Source: Gemmatimonadota bacterium (GTDB lineage: Bacteria > Gemmatimonadota > Gemmatimonadetes > Longimicrobiales > Gaopeijiaceae). From it: a stretch of DNA of 5,699 nt. A program made the translations under genes and the position numbers. Shown piece by piece: positions 4,959 through 5,699 of this stretch (within the stretch, counting starts at the first letter, position 1; every line of letters begins with the position of its first letter). The notes under the pieces are model-generated. The model was not told where the DNA came from and did not search any database. It was given only the letters and a program-made list of their open reading frames with translations. The stretch is from positions 1 through 5,699 of the forward strand of contig WGEM01000355.1 in NCBI GenBank assembly GCA_015492755.1. Reading direction: 5' to 3'.

Positions 4959-5699
4959 CCTCCGCGCTCCTCCAGCCACCGCCGGAAGGTGGGGTCGATC
5001 TCCAGCTCCACGCCCGGGGGGAGCGTGGGTGCGAAGTCCTCCGCAAGGCGCGCCACGCGCACCGCCGCCTCCGGCGTCGTTCCGTAGAGCACCACCACGA
5101 GTCCGCCCATGCGCGTGGCCCGGGGCCGCGTCTGCCGGAGGCGTGCCACCAACCGCCAGGAATCGGGAATCGCCGGGAACCAGAGGTTGCTGTCGAAGAT
5201 CATCGCCAGCTCGATGTCGCGCTCCGCCACCGCTTCTTCCAGCCAGGAGGGGTCGTGGAGGCGCATGCGGCGGGCCTGCAGCACCTCCGGCGACGAGAGA
5301 CCCATGAGATCCAGGACGTAGTGCGGGTTCCGGTACGAGGGGTAGCCAATGTCGTTGAGTGCGGCGGGGCCCCGCCACCGCTCCACCAGGAAGCGCTGCA
5401 TCTGCACCTGCTGCGTGTAGATGTCGTTGGCGGCGGGGGCGTGGCGGGGCAGGTCCCGCACATAGGGCCACGCCAGCACGGCGCCCACAGCCAGCACCGC
5501 CCCCGAGGCGAGCACCGCACCACCGCGTACCTGCCGCGCCACTGCCTCGAGCCACGGCGTCGCCACCGCCAGCGCCACCGGGAGGAGCGCCCCCCACAGG
5601 TAGACCTCGTACCGATTCAGGTAGCCGATGTCGCCGAAGACCATCTGCAGCGCGAGCGCCGTCAGCGCCCACGCCACCAGCGCGCGCACCGGGGGCTCA
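4955..5699 (-). CDS. C-terminal part of a GT-C-type membrane glycosyltransferase-like protein; N-terminus outside window
   Basis: The frame is open to the right edge at 5699. The GTG at 5689 is an in-frame codon between residues EPP and RALVAW, so it is probably internal and the gene is truncated by the window, not by mutation. About 247 residues are visible. Two or three final membrane segments (including RALVAWALTALALQMVFGDI, then GALLPVALAVATPWL and GAVLASGAVLAVGAVLAW) flank GYLNRYEVYLWG, a loop with the RYE-YL pattern seen in this kind of membrane protein. The C-terminal extracytoplasmic domain contains NDIYTQQVQMQRFL, then LNDIGYPSYRNPHYVLDLMG and LSSPEVLQARR. I recognise this NDIG...VLDLxGL...PEV pattern from C-terminal domains of many bacterial dolichyl/undecaprenyl-phosphate-mannose-type transferases annotated as hypothetical. 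The stop overlaps the next gene's start by four bases, so the two products are probably made together. Substrate unknown. Confidence 0.75.
   Translation of the reverse strand, partial: EPPVRALVAWALTALALQMVFGDIGYLNRYEVYLWGALLPVALAVATPWLEAVARQVRGGAVLASGAVLAVGAVLAWPYVRDLPRHAPAANDIYTQQVQMQRFLVERWRGPAALNDIGYPSYRNPHYVLDLMGLSSPEVLQARRMRLHDPSWLEEAVAERDIELAMIFDSNLWFPAIPDSWRLVARLRQTRPRATRMGGLVVVLYGTTPEAAVRVARLAEDFAPTLPPGVELEIDPTFRRWLEERGG

Noticed and set aside
4959..5672. N-terminal 238 codons of a 726-codon open frame on the - strand
   Set aside because: This stretch is low-complexity Gly/Ala/Arg-rich and overlaps the clearly real upstream membrane gene in another frame. The GTG at 4958 with the GTGA overlap is the better start.

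Overview
The window is very GC-rich bacterial DNA (about 70% or more by eye). Most genes start with GTG or ATG and overlap the preceding stop by four bases. No RNA gene, CRISPR array, transposase or other mobile element is visible. The phylum cannot be fixed from the sequence. Gemmatimonadota, Acidobacteriota, Myxococcota or another high-GC lineage would all fit.

Left part (bases 1-2607, + strand): three tightly packed genes. They are the 3' part of a RubisCO-like protein (form IV RLP, KDDHGL type, as in Rhodospirillum rubrum), a small single-domain cupin, and methylthioribose-1-phosphate isomerase (MtnA). The genes join by ATGA and GTGA stop/start overlaps, so they are very probably one translationally coupled operon. 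Together they match the core of the MTA-isoprenoid shunt. In that route 5-methylthioadenosine, after phosphorolysis, is isomerised by MtnA to methylthioribulose-1-P and by the RLP to 1-methylthioxylulose-5-P. The cupin then strips off the methylthio group to give 1-deoxyxylulose-5-P (DXP), an isoprenoid precursor. No MTA phosphorylase gene lies inside the window, and the operon promoter is also outside it.

Middle (2601-3491): mtnA converges on a small heat-shock protein gene (Hsp20, - strand). The two stop codons, 25 bases apart, sit opposite each other in one imperfect hairpin. The 289-base region upstream of hsp20 is the most information-rich non-coding stretch. It carries a textbook sigma-54 -24/-12 promoter pointing at hsp20, three CTGTC boxes about two helical turns apart upstream of it, a leader of about 160 nt, and a perfect Shine-Dalgarno that can be covered by a 10-bp helix with one bulged G. 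The last point suggests a ROSE-like RNA thermometer.

Right part (3492-5699, - strand): two polytopic membrane proteins in a GTGA-overlapping pair. Both look like GT-C-fold (lipid-phosphate-sugar dependent) glycosyltransferases or relatives. The upstream one is cut by the right edge of the window, so only its last membrane segments and C-terminal extracytoplasmic domain are visible. Substrates are unknown. Long open frames on opposite strands over most genes are GC-driven shadows.
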